Of a stretch of 64,000 nucleotides of DNA, positions 14,401 through 25,345 are shown one piece after another. A program made the position numbers and the translations under genes. Source of the DNA: Chrysoperla carnea (lineage: Eukaryota > Arthropoda > Insecta > Neuroptera > Chrysopidae); assembly GCF_905475395.1 (NCBI RefSeq), contig NC_058340.1, forward strand, positions 67,310,181 to 67,374,180, read 5' to 3'. The notes below the pieces were generated by a model, which had not been told where the DNA came from, made no database searches, and saw only the letters and a program-made list of their open reading frames with translations. Numbering within the stretch: the stretch's first letter is position 1; every line of letters starts with the position of its first letter.

Positions 14401-17400
14401 TGATTAAATTACAGAACGATTCTTTGTAGATTGTTATAATTATTTCTTTTTGCTCCCTCACATAATAGTCTAAATATTTAAGTTAAAAAATTAAAAATTA
14501 ACCTTAAATTTGCTGATTTAGACTTTTACCTTTTTTTAAGTTTTTTAAATTTTTCTTGAAATTATCTTTGCCATAAATGAAATCGATACATCTACAATAG
14601 AATCGATTTCTTTTTTTAAAGTTTGATTAAATTATAGAACGATTCTTTGTAGATTGTTATAATGATTTTGTTAAGAGTTAGATATTTTTTTTATCCCTAA
14701 TACATTCTTTTCAACCCTCAAAAGGGTGAAATGACTACATATATATAAATATACATAACAAAGTACATACTTGCAATATTATACAAGCGTTAAATTATAA
14801 TTGTATTTTTATTAGGGTATCACCTTGTACCAGAAAAAGTTGATTTAGATTTTTATTACTTCTTTCAGCGGAAATTATTGTATTCACCCCGAAAATCAAA
14901 ATCAATATTTACAAAAAAAAACTTGTTTATGGATGTCTATCGATTAAATTGTGGTTTATATCATCAGTACCGAGAGTCGCAGTTAACTACTTTTTTTTTT
15001 GAAATTTAAAGAGATATAATAAATCAAAATTATGCAAAATTACATGGATTACTATGAATATCACTGTTCAATAACGCCGGAAATTGATGATTTTGTGAAA
15101 AATTGCCCCAGTTGATTTCAAAAAAATAAATTTTTCAAAAGGTGGAACTCTCATTTTAATAAAACATACTCGTTAAACTGACATGTTTAGTGCGTAGGTC
15201 TGACAAAAGGGCTCATGAAATTTGTCGACCAGTGTGCACATTCAGTTTTTACTAATATTGATTTAAGAATTGTGTAAAAATTAGCCGGTTGTTGATCAAT
15301 TTTCATAGCTTCGTTTTTCCAACATTTTGATGGTGGAGGTCACGCCAAACGGTCCAATATTTTTGTAGGCCACTATTATTATCTCTTATTATATTCATTT
15401 ATCTTGCATTCACGAAAAAAGCAAATGGTTGTTCGTATTTTTTTTATAGGTCATTTTATTGGCATGTTATCCATTTTCCACATTGAAAACGCCCAAATTT
15501 CCAAAGTTTTCGTAAATGTAAATGTTGTAGGTTACAGTGAAATGAAGCCACGAAGTTTTGTAAGAGTGTTATTCACGAAACCATACTCCCGTCTGTACTG
15601 TATACTCAAAATTGATTGCTAATTTGACCAAATTGTTTCCCGTCTAGATATTGCTTCCTTAAGATGTTGTCTGATGAATAAATTATTCATCCAATTAGTT
15701 ATTCTTTAGAAGTGTAGGTATATTGTCTCTGGAAATCTTTATACCAACAAAGTTACCCTTTCGAAGGATATATTGTCTCTGACCTCTAAGGGTCGTATTC
15801 ACGTCAATTGATTTTGTCGAGGGGTAAAGTGGCAATAGGTACCCATTCAGTTACACAATAAATATACACATATAGTCAAGAGAAATGATGATATTTTCAT
15901 TAATAGCAAGTGTTATCTGTTCTGTTGGGTTAATGTGCACCCTTCTTTGTGCAATTCATAATAATAATAATAATATGTAACAGAGGGTGTGATCTATACA
16001 ATTGAGGGTATATTTTTTTTTTTGTCAAATTTTATATTAATAGGTTATTTATTTTGATATTAAGGGTAACAAACAACACCAGATATATAGTGGTTACATC
16101 ACGTTACAGTGGGTAATTTTTGTAACAGGTTAATGTTTATTAAATGTTTGACATATTTCATTTGTTTATTAATTGATTTTGTTTGCAGATGATATTATTG
16201 ATTTGGAGAGTTGATTAGAGCATTAGAAAAGGGTTGTAAATGTTGTCAATCGAAACAGAATGTTCAAAACAAAATCCATTAGTATATCAAGTACCTATAT
16301 TGAATTTAGCAACTTTTTTAGAACAGAAATTTGAAAGGCCTCGCTTAACAACTATTTCCTTGAGAAGTTATAGCCGAGTCTTTTCATTGAGCGAACCCAG
16401 GAAATTTTTTATTTTCCCCTAAGGTTAAAATTGAAGAACATAATAATAATAGTTTCATACATTTAGAATGATATTCAAATTAGAAAATAATAAATTGATT
16501 TTCATAAATTTTCTGGACATTCAGAATTTGAAAATTTCCGAAGAGGTTAGAGTGGCGTGGGTTTGACGATACCCTTCTAAATTTTTGTCTTTAATGACAC
16601 CAATATTTCTTCTCCGCGCACTTTTGTTATCGAAATTTTTCTTTCTTTCTATCATTTTCTAATTTGTTTGTCTTTGAATGTTCGAATAAAAAAATTAATA
16701 TTGTAGATGATTTAAAAAAAATCAAACTTGAATTTCTTGTTTTTTGGAAAGAAGATTTCTAGTTCAGAAGAGTCAAATTTGCTATTTAGCCCGCTGGAGA
16801 CTATTCTGAACCGATTTTGATGAGGTGATTCGTGCTATTCGAGCAAATTTATATTGATATTTATGACTTTAGGATTAATAATTTAATATTCACTGAATTA
16901 TTGAGAAATATTCTTTTTAGTTTGTGTAAGCGCAGGGCAGTAATAAAGTTTACTTAAAATGTAAGACTGCTTTTTATTTTAACTAACTTTACTTTGTAAC
17001 TAAAACAAATTTGGTTTGGTTTGTGCAATTTTGGCATAGATAATGATTTGAAAATTTAGAAAAAGATTCGAAAACTGACCTAGAATAGGCTAAAACTTAG
17101 AGTGAGTAGATACTATGTGGCGTACTTTTTTCGAAAAAATAATCACATAAAATCACTAATTAATTTTTTAATTATGGCAAACGCTTAACGAAGATTTCAT
17201 TTAACTCAAAGCTAAAATAGAGAAAATCTGGGTCTTTTGGCTCTTAAATTTGATCTATTTATTTATTTGATTTTAAAACGATTTGAGCTTTACAAAAGAC
17301 TGAATAACAGTTATTTTTTTAAAACCGTAATAGAAGTCAATAAATTGGTATTATTAATTTTCCAAAATGTCAAAAAATGAGTGAATTATTTTTTTAATTT

Positions 17401-17702
17401 TATTTATAAAAATATCAATAGATAAAAATTATGTTTTCTTAACAAAAAAATTTTAGAATCAAAATTTCGTATCTAATTAAAATTTATATATTTTTTGGGA
17501 ATTATAATAAAATTTCAATAGATACTATCAATTTGGAAATTGATTTTTTACGGCAAAGAATTTTAGTATTTTATGTCTAATTTTATAAAAATAATTCCTC
17601 AAAAAATCCAAAATCAAAAATACCTGTTGTAGCACTTTGTAAGCATCCGTCGGCAGAATCTTGTTGACTAAGCGTCGGTTGAACTAATGAAGCCACTTCC
17701 AT
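2368..17702 (-). CDS. Hr51: NR2E3/Hr51-like orphan nuclear receptor, 5' part (3 coding exons; gene continues left of base 1)
   Basis: Joined coding exons on the minus strand are 17702-17624, 11463-11145 and 2471-2368. All borders are canonical and the phases agree (1, 2, 1), giving 167 residues plus one base. Residues 1-97 form a low-complexity N-terminal region rich in S, T, P and N. The DNA-binding domain begins at Cys98/Cys101 ([15 protein letters not shown]), has the P-box CNGCSG at 115-120, and continues into the second zinc module ([18 protein letters not shown]) in the third exon. In established families, CNGCSG marks the PNR/FAX-1 branch (vertebrate NR2E3, Drosophila Hr51/unfulfilled, nematode fax-1) and separates it from Tailless (CDGCAG). 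Members are nuclear transcription factors for neuronal and photoreceptor identity. The ligand-binding domain is not in the window. Large introns full of repeats are the main oddity. The family call is firm; orthology to Hr51 is inferred. Confidence 0.93.
3103..3235 (+). repeat. Dispersed repeat, copy B
   Basis: Second copy of the repeat at 195-330, collinear but diverged. It lies about 50 bp upstream of truncated SINE copy 2, although copy A is 440 bp from SINE copy 1, so the association may be chance. Confidence 0.6.
3287..3467 (+). mobile_element. tRNA-derived SINE, copy 2 (5'-truncated)
   Basis: The copy starts at GTTAATAGTTGTGATGGG, so the tRNA head is missing, and runs to the CCTAACC tail. 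It is flanked by a perfect 10-bp target-site duplication TATATCACGA at 3277-3286 and 3468-3477. The 3' stem is mutated (TGTCC opposite AGATA instead of GGACA), so the change arose after insertion or the copy came from a variant source. Confidence 0.9.
4711..4910. mobile_element. MITE-like inverted-repeat element, 200 bp
   Basis: The left end CAAAAACCCGACTG and the right end CAGTCGGGTTTTG form terminal inverted repeats. They extend inward for about 55 bp with some mismatches (GTTAAT-AAAATTTGAAAAG and AAGTCCAGTAGTT are shared). A related fragment with TCCAGTAGGTTACATAG occurs near 28240-28290. There is no coding capacity and no clear target-site duplication. Confidence 0.6.
5090..5290. repeat. 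Degenerate dispersed repeat with ACGCGCGAACAACATAA motif
   Basis: The block carries a CA/TACA-rich microsatellite-like run, then GCGCGAACAACATAAATACT and CAGTCGGGTAAAA. This combination is typical of abundant insect repeats. A partner-like block with TCGCGAAATAATCGCGGCAAAAGAA and a long AC run occurs at 27060-27182. Family name not assigned. Confidence 0.35.
6310..6680. repeat. Dispersed repeat with AACCGACTTCAAG motif
   Basis: The block begins AACCGACTTCAAGAAAGG with GTTCTCAATTCAACTGT and a poly-T run. A second AACCGACTT lies at its right end (about 6646). The motif resembles a widespread insect repeat, but the family is not named here. No open frame is present. Confidence 0.35.
7850..8060 (+). 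repeat. Family F2 dispersed repeat, plus copy
   Basis: It contains CCCCGAACCAAAAAGAGAGG, a TCTATCTGTCTGTGGCGTCG block and a region ending near TTTGGAGTACTCG. The reverse complement of 34820-35005 carries the same ordered landmarks (GGGTGTTATAAGTTT, GTCTGTCTGTGGCAACGTAG). Non-coding; mobilising system unknown. Confidence 0.5.
11145..11463 (-). CDS. Hr51: Hr51-like coding exon 2 (N-terminal region and first zinc module)
   Basis: Acceptor TTTCAG precedes base 11463 and donor GTAAGT follows 11145; the length is 319 nt. It encodes a serine/threonine/asparagine-rich stretch and then the first half of the DNA-binding domain up to the KLIY of the conserved KLIYR block. The exon ends with AG of the arginine codon, completed by A of the next exon. 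An intron at this Arg/Cys border between the two zinc modules is consistent with the conserved protein sequence. Confidence 0.93.
11573..11740 (+). repeat. Family F3 dispersed repeat, copy 1
   Basis: It contains ACAGGGTGGACCAGATTGGA and AGTTCTCCGGGTTGCTTTAA, then TCAATTTAGATTCTAAAA. The same ordered blocks occur at 49795-50050, and a short piece lies in an SRBD1 intron at 62305-62335. Non-coding. Confidence 0.55.
12290..12560 (-). repeat. Family F1 dispersed repeat, copy 1 (minus)
   Basis: Reverse-complement landmarks are TTTTTGTTTTTGAGTGATCG, GGCGGACGGACAACCTGAAA, GGACTAATTAGGTGATTTTA and GCGTTACAGACTTAGGG, in the same order as 24915-25345 and 48425-49030. The GACGGAC run is a likely seed for microsatellite growth. 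No protein is encoded. Confidence 0.6.
14243..14664 (+). repeat. Local tandem duplication, two copies (period about 227 bp)
   Basis: Copies lie at about 14243-14443 and 14470-14664. Shared landmarks include TGATTTAGACTTTTACC, CTTTGCCATAAATGAAATCG, and GAACGATTCTTTGTAGATTG near the end of each. The second copy has a small deletion before CTTTGCC. This is a simple segmental tandem duplication in receptor intron 1. Confidence 0.8.
15068..15125 (+). repeat. Family F4 short dispersed repeat, copy 1
   Basis: ACGCCGGAAATTGATGATTT followed by GAAAAATTG and CAGTTGAT aligns with 26689-26745 (ATGCCGGACATTGATGGTTT, GAAAAATTGG, CAGTTGAT). Short and unclassified. Confidence 0.45.
17624..17702 (-). CDS. 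Hr51: Hr51-like coding exon 1 (start codon)
   Basis: Starts with ATG at 17702-17700 and encodes 26 residues beginning [19 protein letters not shown]. It ends ACA ACA G before donor GTATTT. The phase-1 G joins AT of the next exon to make Asp27. The upstream sequence on this strand is a long AT-rich stretch typical of a leader; no in-frame extension was supported. This short N-terminal exon is not conserved enough to identify on its own. It is supported by start context, donor and phase match. Confidence 0.75.
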
Positions 17703-18327
17703 TTTTTTTTATATTTTAATTAATAATTACAAATTAAAAAATAATTTATATTTCAAAATTCACTTTTTTTTTAAGTTTTTCCAAGTTTTTTTTCATTTAA
17801 AAAAATCCATTTTCAGAAAGTATTTCCTAAATTTTTATTTGAATTATTTTATAAATATTTTTATTTTTTTTAAAGCATTTTTAGGTCGTTTAAAATATGA
17901 ATTTTATTAATTTTTTTAATCAATTTAGAATATTTTAATTGTTTATTTAAATATAACTTTTGATTTTATTAATTAAAATTAATTAAAATAAGTTAAAAAA
18001 ATTTAATTTTGAAAAGTTGAAAATCAATTAGTCCACATATTTTTATTTTATAATTTAACTGATCAAAAACTGAACAATAATTTAATAAATAGGCATAAAA
18101 ATAATAATTTACTTTAAAAATAAAAAACCAAGATATCAAGTTAATGTTTTGAGCTTTGGAGAGCTTTTAACAACAGATTGTAATAATATTTATTTTGGTA
18201 AAGGATTATTACACACCCAGAGACAACAATAATTTGTTTGTTTCCACTTTTAAATGTGAAATACGTACTCACTATATTATTATTATTATGATTATAATGT
18301 ATGAAGGGAAAAGCCGATCAAAGATCT

Positions 18328-18406
18328 AAGCGCGCGATCACACATAAGTGGGCGGGTTCAGTGTTTAACTTCTGTCGCATCAGCGTCGTGACGCACGCGC
18401 AACATA
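18328..18406 (-). promoter_or_regulatory. CpG-rich patch, candidate Hr51-like promoter region
   Basis: About ten CpG dinucleotides sit in under 80 bp of an otherwise very AT-rich stretch. The patch includes GCGCGC, a GC-box/EGR-like GTGGGCGGG at 18348-18356 and a CRE/ATF-like TGACGCA. It lies 0.6-0.7 kb upstream of the receptor start codon on the minus strand. Promoter function is inferred from position and base composition only; no initiator or TATA box was confidently assigned. Confidence 0.35.
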
Positions 18407-18881
18407 ATAATAAAAGCATAAATGGGTGATATATAGTACAAACATTTTCATATAATATTTTATATGGCGTCTTATCAACCCCCCTTGCGATACGAAATGT
18501 TACTATATGATTGCTGGTGCCATGTTAACGCGTTACTGTCGCCTATCATACATACCAAAATATTATATGATTGTAAAATGTGCTTAGACTGTGATTATAT
18601 TTACTACCTACAGTTGCTGGAATTTTTTTAAAGCATATTTTTATCATAAATGTTTGAAAGGAGCTTTTGTTTTGTCTTGTTTTTTTATTTTGGGAAGACA
18701 ATTTACCCAAAATAATATCTGGGTGTCTAATGATTCTAGTTGATCATGAAAAATTTTATCAATATCGATTGCAAACATCAATTGAAGTATTTTTCAGATA
18801 TTTGAATTAATTTATTATGCTGGTAGTCATATTTAATTTCTTTATCTGGATGAAATCTTTCCCATTTATACATACTAATCT

Positions 18882-18915
18882 GTTACGTTTCGTCATTTTT
18901 AGACTTCTTCAGGAT
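18882..18915 (-). repeat. Penelope-type hammerhead-like motif (relic)
   Basis: On the minus strand the core reads CCTGAAGA, then GTC-TAAAAAT-GAC as a short stem, then GAAACGT. CUGANGA plus GAAA around a short stem II is the hammerhead ribozyme core. A very short stem III with GAAACGT is typical of Penelope-like retroelement termini (established knowledge). The bases after GAAACGT are AAC instead of the usual GTC-type cleavage site, so activity is doubtful. The rest of a Penelope element was not recognised here. Confidence 0.3.
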
Positions 18916-20808
18916 ATGAAAAATATTGACAACTAAATTTAGTTTATAATTTAAGCCAAGTTTGTGAGAAATCAATTATTCATCATCAACCAACTTTCTG
19001 ATCTGGTTAATTTCTTTGTAAAAAATAAAACAATAAAATAGTTTTATTTTGAGAGGGTTTTTAGTAGGCAATGTTTTTTATCCAAATATATTTTATGATT
19101 TTTTCCATTTTATCAATAGCAAGAAGTCTACATTTTTTCAAATCTCTGTTTTAGGAATAATATGTGGGGATACTGGAGACCCAAAAAAATACTAAAATCC
19201 ATTTCATATATACGACTAGAGTAGTTTCTCCCAATACCGAACCATTTCAAAATAATGTGTTTATATAGATTTTCGAAGTATATCATTGAAAATAATAATT
19301 TTGATTTTTCGATCTTTTTAAAGAGAAGATCCTTAAGAAAATTCAAAAAAATTGAGATAAATTTTTCGCCTCCAATTTCGATAAGACTCAGAAGGTACAC
19401 CAGGTAGTTTTAATACAAAAATTTCAACAATCATGATTCATTTGATGATTGGATGCGTAGTTACTGAGACATTGTAGATAATTTCATACGGAGAACGTTT
19501 TCTAAAATTGTTTTCGGCCAATTTCTTCGAAAATAAAGGATATAATTGTCAAATGAACTGGATTTTGTAATTGTCAAATGAACTTTTGGGTCCTAATTGT
19601 TCTATAAAATTCAACAACCTAGGAGAGAGAATAATTTTCCCCAAATTTTTAGTTTACTAACTATGTTACAAAAACTCATGGTGCAAGTAAAATTGTAAAA
19701 ATCACACAAATTATGTTTTCGATATGAATAAAAAATAAAATTAATATTAACGATAATTAGAGCCCACAAAAAGGGTTTGATATTATAAATTGTATTGAAA
19801 AATTGGCAATTATAAGGAAATTTAAAAGAAAGGTATAAATTTCGATGAATCTAACTTATTCCCCTCAATTTCCTTCAAACTTTATTGTTTACCTACATCA
19901 AGAGCTTCAATATTTTAAAAGATATAATCATAAAAACTAATTTCCAAAATTTAAGGATATTTTGGTCATTCTTGAAGAAATTGGTTTTTTGAACTTTTTA
20001 TACCGACAGATCGTTGCAGAATATCGAAATAGCTTTTATATACTCATCTCCAACGTTTCGTCTATCTTTTTAAACTTCCTTAGGGTGTTTAAAATAAAGT
20101 CAGTTTTTTCAAATTGAATATTAAAACTCAATTTTTTCGTATATTTAAAATTTATTTTAATATAAAAATATCAAATTTCCATAAATAAATAAATAAATAA
20201 AAAAACAGTCACATTCTAAACTATTAAAAATACTTTAGAATTGTTGAAGTGTATTTTATATATATGACTTCGTATAAACATACATATACACACATATATA
20301 ACAACATATATTCAACCATTGGTTGGCTCTCATGTATTAATCCCATTGGTCTGATGTGATGCCTTTCGATCTCATTGGACAACACCCTTTTGATTCCTGA
20401 ACAAACGTTTTGTTTTTTTGTTTGTTCTACATACAAAACTTTCCCTCCTCATCCCGTTTGCATCAGGATTATTAAAAAAAAAAAACAAAAAACAAGGATA
20501 ATAATTTTTAATTGTAAAATCAATTCAAATTATAGTTTTTCGAATAATAAAAATGACTATAAAATTTAATTATATCAAAAATATATAAAATCAATTATTG
20601 TATATATTTTGGTGCCTAGATATTATAATAATATGTATTTTTATGTTACTGGATAGACAAATCGATAATAAAATATTTCATTCGTTGTGTTTCAAATATT
20701 TTTAACATATAGCAACGACTTAATTCTTTTAAGGTTGGTCGGACAGTAGCCCGCAAGTCGTAATAAAATCTAATTTTTTTAACAGAAATAAAAAATTTTA
20801 ATCACTAG

Positions 20809-21043
20809 TAGCTCAGTTGGATAAAGCGTAACCAATTCCGTTCGTATGCCCAGGGTAGCGGGTTCGATTCTCGTCGCCACAACTAAAATTAATTTAATTA
20901 ATACTTGTGATGGACTGGTGTAGTGCATGGTATATGCACCAAGGAGGTGCATTCAGCCTCTCAAAATAATTTAGGCGCTGATAAATGATGATTCTATAGC
21001 CTTATTTTGTCCTTCGTGGACAGTGAATATAACCTAACCTAAC
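20809..21043 (+). mobile_element. tRNA-derived SINE, copy 3
   Basis: The A-box-like AGCTCAGTTGG (20810-20820) and intact B-box GGTTCGATTC (from 20871) are followed by the SINE body. The part after the GCCTCTCAAAAT junction is shortened and altered compared with the other copies. The 3' hairpin TGTCC/GGACA is at 21008-21022, then the CCTAACCTAAC tail. An 11-bp target-site duplication ATCACTAGTAG lies at 20801-20811 and 21044-21054; its last bases overlap the start of the head. Confidence 0.9.
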
Positions 21044-21927
21044 ATCACTAGTAGTCGGTATTATGTATTTATTTAACTACTAAATAAATATATATTCGTT
21101 TTTCATGGCAGACAAAAATTTTCATGAATTATTTACCTTTTTAATTAAGATAGTTACAAAACAGAGATATTTAATTAATAAAAGAAGAAGTTTTTCTTTT
21201 TAATCTACAGAAAGTGAAGCAACATCAAAAATAAGCGTTCATTCAACATTTGTTACAACATTTTAAAATTCCAATTTTTTATGATTAATTACATGGAAAC
21301 CCTTCGCCATTATTATTTTTTTTTTATAAATTTTTTTATGCTTATGAGTTAGCAATTAATAATATATCAAAAATTGAGATTTTTGGATATAATATTGCCC
21401 AATTGTACGATCAAGTAATTTTTTTTGCACGAATGGATAAAACTTCGAAATATGCTAACTTTATGATTTTTTTTCTACCCAAAAAAATTTCAAGCTATTA
21501 AACATTAAATTTCCTTTTAAATTAAATAGTCAAGTAAAGTTTTGAGACTTCTTGCGAGGCAAAATTTTGAATTATTTCATTTTAAAATTGTGATTTTTCA
21601 CACACTACCTTAAAAGAACTCACAATAATATTAATTATACAAAAATTAATCGGTGATTGAACTTCCAAAAAGTTTTCATCATGAAGAAAATTTATCACAG
21701 ATTCTGTTTATGCAAAAAAAACTTTACCTTACGGCATTTTCTCAAAAGAAAACATAAAAAAAAAACTATGGTTTAACTAAAGCTTGAAAATAAAATGTGA
21801 TGATAGCTTGATTCTTTGACGTAATAAAAATGAAACAAATATATGTTTGTATTTGCCAATAAATAAATAAATCGATATAAAATTCACTGGAAGGATATGA
21901 CCTTTATTTTATTTTAGAAACTAGAGT

Positions 21928-22351
21928 GACTTACTTACTTAATTCCTTTAATCCCTAGGGGGACACAGGGCCGCAACAAAGGACCTCCAGCGAACACGAT
22001 TGCTGGTCATACTCTTGACTTCACTCCAGGTTTTGCCTGTCAATTATGCCTCTTTTTCGACGGTTCCTCTCCAGGTGATGCGAAGTCTTCTCGGTTTTCT
22101 CCTTCCTTGTGGATGTCTTCAGGAGGTTTTCTTAGCGTATGGCCAATCCAGCCAAACTTCTTATGCTTGATGACGTCTGCTATGGGTGTTTGATTTGTTT
22201 TCTTCTACAGGTTAACATTGGATATCGTATTTGGCAAAAGATGTTTAATATTTTTCTAAGACAGTTGTTAATGAATGCCTGTATTTTGCTAGAGATGGTT
22301 TTAGTAACTCTCCATGTTTGGCAACCGTAGAGTAGTACTGACAGAATTGTA
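21928..22351 (-). mobile_element. RTE-type non-LTR retrotransposon, 3' fragment (decayed)
   Basis: Reading the minus strand, the end of an RTE/BovB-like ORF2 is recognisable. LLYGCQTWRVTKTISSKIQA lies near the 5' end, WIGHTLRKPPEDI in the middle, and a C-terminal segment resembling the family's VRWRA...LCP ending follows, with several frameshifts. It closes in AAGTAAGTAAGT, a typical RTE tandem tail, seen forward as ACTTACTTACTT at 21930-21941. No catalytic reverse-transcriptase core is included, so this is a 5'-truncated dead copy. No target-site duplication found. Confidence 0.8.
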
Positions 22352-24914
22352 ATTTTCTAAAATCACAAGAAATTCCTGCTCCGTTTAAACTGCCTGTGAA
22401 AGAAGTAAGTTACAGACAATTTGAAGTGTATTTAAACTTAAAGTTGGTGTACAGGGGACCTACGAGAAATACTAAAAAGTAAGTTTGTAATTTAATTTAA
22501 TGTCAATAAACAGATTTAACTGTAATAAGAAAGCTTTCTATAAAGAAAATTTATAACCTTGCTGCTAGAATGAAATAGGAAATTACAATATATGAAGACA
22601 ATACAATTTAAAAGAGTATTTAATGAGATTGATTGTCATATTGGTGGTAGCTGTTATACGTGTTGTGTCGTTTTGATCGATTTTGATTGATATCATGTTG
22701 TTGTCATCTATACTATAAGAATAAACTGTGGTGTTATATACGTATAATATGGTAATATTTGTAATTTTCACATATTCTATATAACGTCTATAGTATAATA
22801 TTAAAGTTATATTACATTAAATCTTATCTCTTTTATATATGATAGATGATATAGGATAATAAATAATATTTGAAGTGAAAATTATCTAATCATTTCTACC
22901 TCAGTATAAATGTAGATCAAGGGATCAGAAGCTTATATAACGGCGATAATCAAATTTTTATTCATTATAGATTTTACCAAATTTATACAAAGTAATAGAG
23001 ATCGAAATACACCGTCGTTATAAACTCGAACCTTTGTACGAGCATATATGTGCAATCCCTCTGATGTGCTTTATATAAATGAAAAGCTTTGCTCAATATT
23101 GAGAGAAATCATTGATATGAAATTATTATTAGCAAAGTTTCAAATTTAATTATTTCTTTATCAAGATCTGAAATTATCTAAAATTATAAACAACGAAGCT
23201 ATTATTAGGAAGACTTGTAATCTTGAGATTTTTGCTGAAGATTATTTTTTTTATCTACATAAAAAGGCATCGTTAAACCTTTAGAATATTACTCTTGAAA
23301 ATTTCAAAAAAACGGAAAATATGTTTTTGAGTTATTCGTTTACTTATGTGTAGTAAATCATGGGGTTTCTTTTTCAGCTTCACGTTTTCAAATTTGTTGT
23401 CCTGATAACTCAGTGCCAAGTTTATCGATTTTGTTCTAGTTGGTCTTATTTTGTTCGTCTTGTCTTTCTTCAAGTATTAATTTGTGTGTGTGTTGTTACA
23501 GTTCAATTAACATGGATATACATTATCAAAAATTTCATAATAACATTAGCTTTTCTGTAATTCAAAAATTTACGGAGATATTCGGGGTTAAAATTGAGAG
23601 CTAAAAATTTATCAAGACTATACAATATCGCAGAATTATCATTTCCAGAGGTTGCCTAAGTAGATATAAGAAGACTTTCAAAATTAGATTTACGTGTGTG
23701 GTTTTATATTGTCCAAGCATGAATTATAGTAAAAGAGTGAAAATCGAGATCCTAGATTTATTTATACATTAAATTATACATATTATGTTAGTAAAAATAC
23801 TTTTTATTTTCTTTTATAAATTTAACTTCTCTTATTAACAAAACAAGCGAAACCCTTATTTTATATTTTAATTTCCCGATTCTTCCACCATTTTACAATT
23901 TACAACAAAAACATGTTAGTAGTAAGAACTGAAAACTGGGAAAAAATATTTAAATAAAAATACTTTAACATTAAAGTAGATTTTTGAAAGAAACTAGAGA
24001 AAAGTCGACCTTTGAAATTACCTCAAAAAAGCGAAAAATTGAAATTGATAAGTAAGATATGATTATCATACTTTCTCGACAAGTCCTTAAATGAAAAACG
24101 GCTTTTCGTAAAATTAAATTGATTTATTCTCGAAATTCTATCCGAAACATGCAATATATTAATGTAACAATTATATTGGTTTTTCTTTCTGCAAAATTTA
24201 ATCATATTGGGAATCGCTCACTTTTTTACGGTGAATTTTTCTCGTTTAACACAATAAACTTGAATGAATTTTATACAATTTTATATAAATTACAACTTAT
24301 TATTAAATTTCATTTGTAAACTTAATAAGTAAAGTGTTAAATTTTATAAGATTAAAATCAAATTTAAAAAGAAAATGTCAAATAATATTATTATCGCGTT
24401 TGCAGAGCTATATAGAGCTTATCACGCTGCTCAATGCTCACATATATAGAATAATAAATGAATGTAGTATATAGCTCTTAATTCTAAATAGGATCAAAAA
24501 CAATTGTGTTAATATATTTTAACAATGATGAATAATGTAATCCTATATTCATTCCAAACTGTATATTTGTTAGGCCACTTCTGTTCTCTATGTATGTTAA
24601 ATCTACTACCATACTCTGGTTTGGTGCCATATAGCTACTACGGAACTAATACGTGATGTGATTTTCAATTGTCATTTATTATAGAAAACACATTTCAACT
24701 TTGCCAATGGAAGGTCCATCGAAGAGTTTTTTTTATCATTTACGGTTTAAATCCTATATAAAGATACCAAATTTAATCCCTCTGTCTTCTTAATGTGATT
24801 CGATACCAAAACGAAAGTATTCTTGAAAAATCTATATTAATACATCTTCTGTTTAAATTTTAAGACGAATCTTTGTATGGTTTACAATAAATTAATTATT
24901 AAGAAGTGAAAAGA

Positions 24915-25345
24915 AATAATTGACTGAGTTAGTTGTTGAAATACTATGTATAGAGAGTGTTGATTATGCAATCGTTTGATTTTTAAGAGATGTAACTAAA
25001 GAAAGACAGCCGCTCTTACACACAAAGTAATAAGAGTATCTTTTTTCTCACTTCCTCAGTGAAAAGTTTTTTATTTTTTTATAAAGAACATTTTTTACAT
25101 TTAAACTTTTGTTCTATCTCAAACAGTTTACAAAATGGGACCTACTGACCGAAGACTCAGCTCGATATCATTTTTTGTTTTTGAGTTTACCGTGGCGACT
25201 TACAGACAGACAGACAACCGCAAATGGAGTTTGATGATTCGATTAACACCTATACCAAAATTTTGTTCATAGCATCAATATTTTTAAACGCTACAAACTT
25301 GGGAATAAACTTAGTATACGTAGTTATATACATGGTATAAAAACA
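24915..25345 (+). repeat. Family F1 dispersed repeat, copy 2 (plus)
   Basis: It contains ATTGACTGAGTTAGTTGTTG, TTTGTTCTATCTCAAACAG, TGTTTTTGAGTTTACCGTGG, an ACAGACAGACAG run and AACGCTACAAACTTGGGAAT. Collinear with 48425-49030. Confidence 0.6.

Larger units (their letters stand above)
11464..17623 (-). other. Hr51-like intron 1 (6.2 kb)
   Basis: The intron lies between the first coding exon and the first zinc module. It contains a family-F3 repeat copy (11573-11740), a minus-strand copy of family F1 (about 12290-12560), a local tandem duplication (14243-14664) and a short family-F4 copy (15068-15125). The remainder, including 15700-17600, is AT-rich with no recognisable gene. Confidence 0.65.
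17703..20800. other. Non-coding stretch upstream of the Hr51-like start
   Basis: Apart from the CpG-rich patch and the hammerhead-like motif listed separately, this AT-rich stretch shows no gene. A short tandem pair (TTGTCAAATGAACT at about 19549 and 19576) is present. An untranslated leader exon of the receptor may lie here but cannot be delimited. Confidence 0.5.

Noticed and set aside
15957..15975. Short AAT repeat
   Set aside because: Only about six units; below what is worth calling a microsatellite locus.
22139..22330. Plus-strand 63-codon open frame
   Set aside because: It is the antisense shadow of the RTE-type LINE relic coded on the minus strand.
22990..23045. GGTTCGAGTTT-like B-box on the minus strand
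   Set aside because: No A-box or cloverleaf pairing nearby; a single 11-mer match is expected by chance.
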